From assembly GCA_028280915.1 (NCBI GenBank), contig JANQKX010000255.1, positions 1 to 6,236 of the forward strand: DNA of 6,236 nt. Reading direction: 5' to 3'. Below are positions 5,267-6,236 of the stretch, one piece after another. Within the stretch, counting starts at the first letter, position 1. Every line of letters begins with the position of its first letter. The stretch comes from Kiloniellaceae bacterium. GTDB taxonomy: Bacteria > Pseudomonadota > Alphaproteobacteria > Kiloniellales > Kiloniellaceae. The position numbers and the translations under genes were made by a program. The notes beneath the pieces were generated by a model. It searched no databases and was not told where the DNA came from. It worked only from the letters and a program-made list of their open reading frames with translations.

Positions 5267-5270
5267 GCCG

Positions 5271-6236
5271 TTAGAACGCCCGCTCAATACAAAAGTCGAC
5301 CACGTCGATCAGAGCGGTTTTGGTGGCGCTTTGGGGAAAGGCGTCGAGGGCGTCGCGGGCGGTTTTGCCGTAGAGGCGGGCGCGGGCCAGGGAGTCGCTC
5401 AGGGTGTGGTATTTTTCCATGATCTGGATGGCCTTGACCAGGTCGGCCTCGTCCTGCTCCAGCTCCTCCAGGCAGCGGCGCAGGAAGGCCTGTTCGTCTG
5501 CCGTGGCCCGCTCATAGGCCAGCACCACGGGCAGGGTGATCTTGCCTTCGCGGAAGTCATCGCCGATGGACTTGCCCAGATCCCCTTGCTTGGCGGAATA
5601 ATCCAGGATGTCGTCCACCAGCTGGAAGGCGATGCCGAAATTGCGGCCATAGGTTTCCAGCGCCGCTTCCTCCGCCGCCGGGCGGTCGGCCACCAGGGCG
5701 CCGATCTGGCAGGCGGCGGCGAAGAGCACCGCGGTCTTGGCGGCGATCACCTCCAGGTACTGGGCCTCGCTGGTGGAGGTGTCGTTGGAGGTGATCAGCT
5801 GGTGCACCTCGCCCTCGGCAATCACGGCCGAGGCATTGGACAACACCTTTAAAACGGGGAGGGAGCCGTCGGCCACCATGAGCTGGAAGGCGCGGCTGAA
5901 GAGGAAATCCCCTACCAGGACCGAGGCCTTGTTGCCCCAGACCGCGTTGGCGGTGGCCAGGCCCCGGCGCAGGTCGGAATCGTCCACCACGTCGTCGTGC
6001 AGCAGGGTGGCGGTGTGGATGAACTCCACCGCCGCGGCCAGGCCCAGGTGGCGCTCGCCCTCGTAGCCGCAGAGCCGGGCCGAGGCCAAAGTCAGCATGG
6101 GGCGTAGCCGCTTGCCGCCGGCCGCCACGATGTGGCCCGCCAGCTGGGGGATCAGGGCGACCGGGGAATCCATGTGCCGCACGATCAGCCGGTTGACCGC
6201 GTGCAGATCGTCGCGCACCAGATCGGTCAGGGCCTC
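5271..6236 (-). CDS. ispB: Long-chain all-trans polyprenyl diphosphate synthase (octaprenyl/decaprenyl type), N-terminus cut by the window edge
   Basis: The enzyme adds isopentenyl diphosphate units to an allylic primer in the cytoplasm, making the long side chain of ubiquinone. The frame is open to base 6236. A GTG at 6218 could be read as a start, but six further residues (EALTDL) precede it in frame and fit the family, so the true start lies outside. About 321 residues are visible, so only a few are missing. Numbering from that GTG: GGKRLRP at 34-40 binds the IPP phosphate, the first Asp-rich motif is DDVVD at 75-79 followed by RR at 84-85, and the second is DDILD at 202-206 after FQLV. 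All catalytic aspartates are present. The residue five before the first motif is Ala (A70), small as expected in long-chain synthases. KTAVLFAAACQIGA and DDFREGKITLP are also typical. It is a chromosomal gene converging on the phage block; nothing ties it functionally to those genes. Exact chain length (C40 or C50) cannot be read. Confidence 0.95.
   Translation of the reverse strand, partial: EALTDLVRDDLHAVNRLIVRHMDSPVALIPQLAGHIVAAGGKRLRPMLTLASARLCGYEGERHLGLAAAVEFIHTATLLHDDVVDDSDLRRGLATANAVWGNKASVLVGDFLFSRAFQLMVADGSLPVLKVLSNASAVIAEGEVHQLITSNDTSTSEAQYLEVIAAKTAVLFAAACQIGALVADRPAAEEAALETYGRNFGIAFQLVDDILDYSAKQGDLGKSIGDDFREGKITLPVVLAYERATADEQAFLRRCLEELEQDEADLVKAIQIMEKYHTLSDSLARARLYGKTARDALDAFPQSATKTALIDVVDFCIERAF

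Larger units (their letters stand above)
4966..5270. other. Intergenic region between the phage block and ispB
   Basis: These 305 bases separate two convergent transcription units. They hold the two plus-strand terminators (4966-4996 and 5044-5090), a hairpin-rich patch at 5169-5225 (GGGCGC/GCGCCC at 5169-5183 and an A6G/CT6 inverted repeat at 5184-5190 and 5219-5225), and an imperfect 16-bp tandem repeat next to the ispB stop (5235-5266). Short open frames here cross the terminator and have no ribosome binding site or recognisable product. I see no tRNA or clear attachment core, though the element-chromosome boundary probably lies here. Confidence 0.7.

Noticed and set aside
5238..5852. Long plus-strand open frame (204 codons) opposite ispB
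   Set aside because: It is the mirror of a clear enzyme gene with intact catalytic motifs; its product is low-complexity Gly/Gln/Val/Leu text and it has no ribosome binding site.

Overview
The window is GC-rich throughout. It looks like the 3' end of a phage-derived late gene block (a prophage, or a related tail-bearing element such as a gene-transfer-agent-like remnant) lying against a chromosomal housekeeping gene. The organism is most likely an alphaproteobacterium. The polyprenyl diphosphate synthase on the minus strand reads like the alphaproteobacterial IspB type, and the first two tail proteins resemble tail-tip proteins I recall from alphaproteobacterial prophages. Both points are pattern recognition, not a database search.

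Layout on the plus strand. Positions 2-982 hold the C-terminal part of a large tail tip/baseplate-type protein that is cut by the window edge. It overlaps a second tail protein (975-1757) that carries a probable carbohydrate-binding-like beta domain. That gene overlaps by one base a tail-fibre gene (1757-2608), which is followed by a diverged paralogue (2715-3461). The two fibres share N-terminal and C-terminal domains. They differ in the middle, where the first carries about two extra 18-residue repeats. Then come five small genes: a secreted two-cysteine protein (3489-3797), a membrane-anchored coiled-coil protein (3799-4161), a short holin-like membrane protein (4230-4454), a lipoprotein (4466-4780) and a 62-residue protein of unknown role (4777-4965). 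Membrane anchor plus coiled coil, holin-like protein and lipoprotein together resemble a host-lysis cassette, but no endolysin is visible.

The block ends in an intergenic stretch (4966-5270) with a weak and then a very strong intrinsic terminator. On the other side, converging on it, is the minus-strand gene for the long-chain polyprenyl diphosphate synthase (ispB-type; 5271 to beyond the right edge). This enzyme makes the ubiquinone side chain and has no expected functional link to the phage genes. The junction between element and chromosome therefore most likely lies between about 4966 and 5270.

The most notable signals are a textbook intrinsic-terminator hairpin inside the first codons of the lipoprotein gene, the paired fibre genes with a modular repeat insertion, a consensus-like promoter just before the second fibre, and an exact 18-bp tandem duplication that doubles the start codon of the last small gene. 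I see no CRISPR array, tRNA, rRNA, insertion sequence, integrase or reverse transcriptase.
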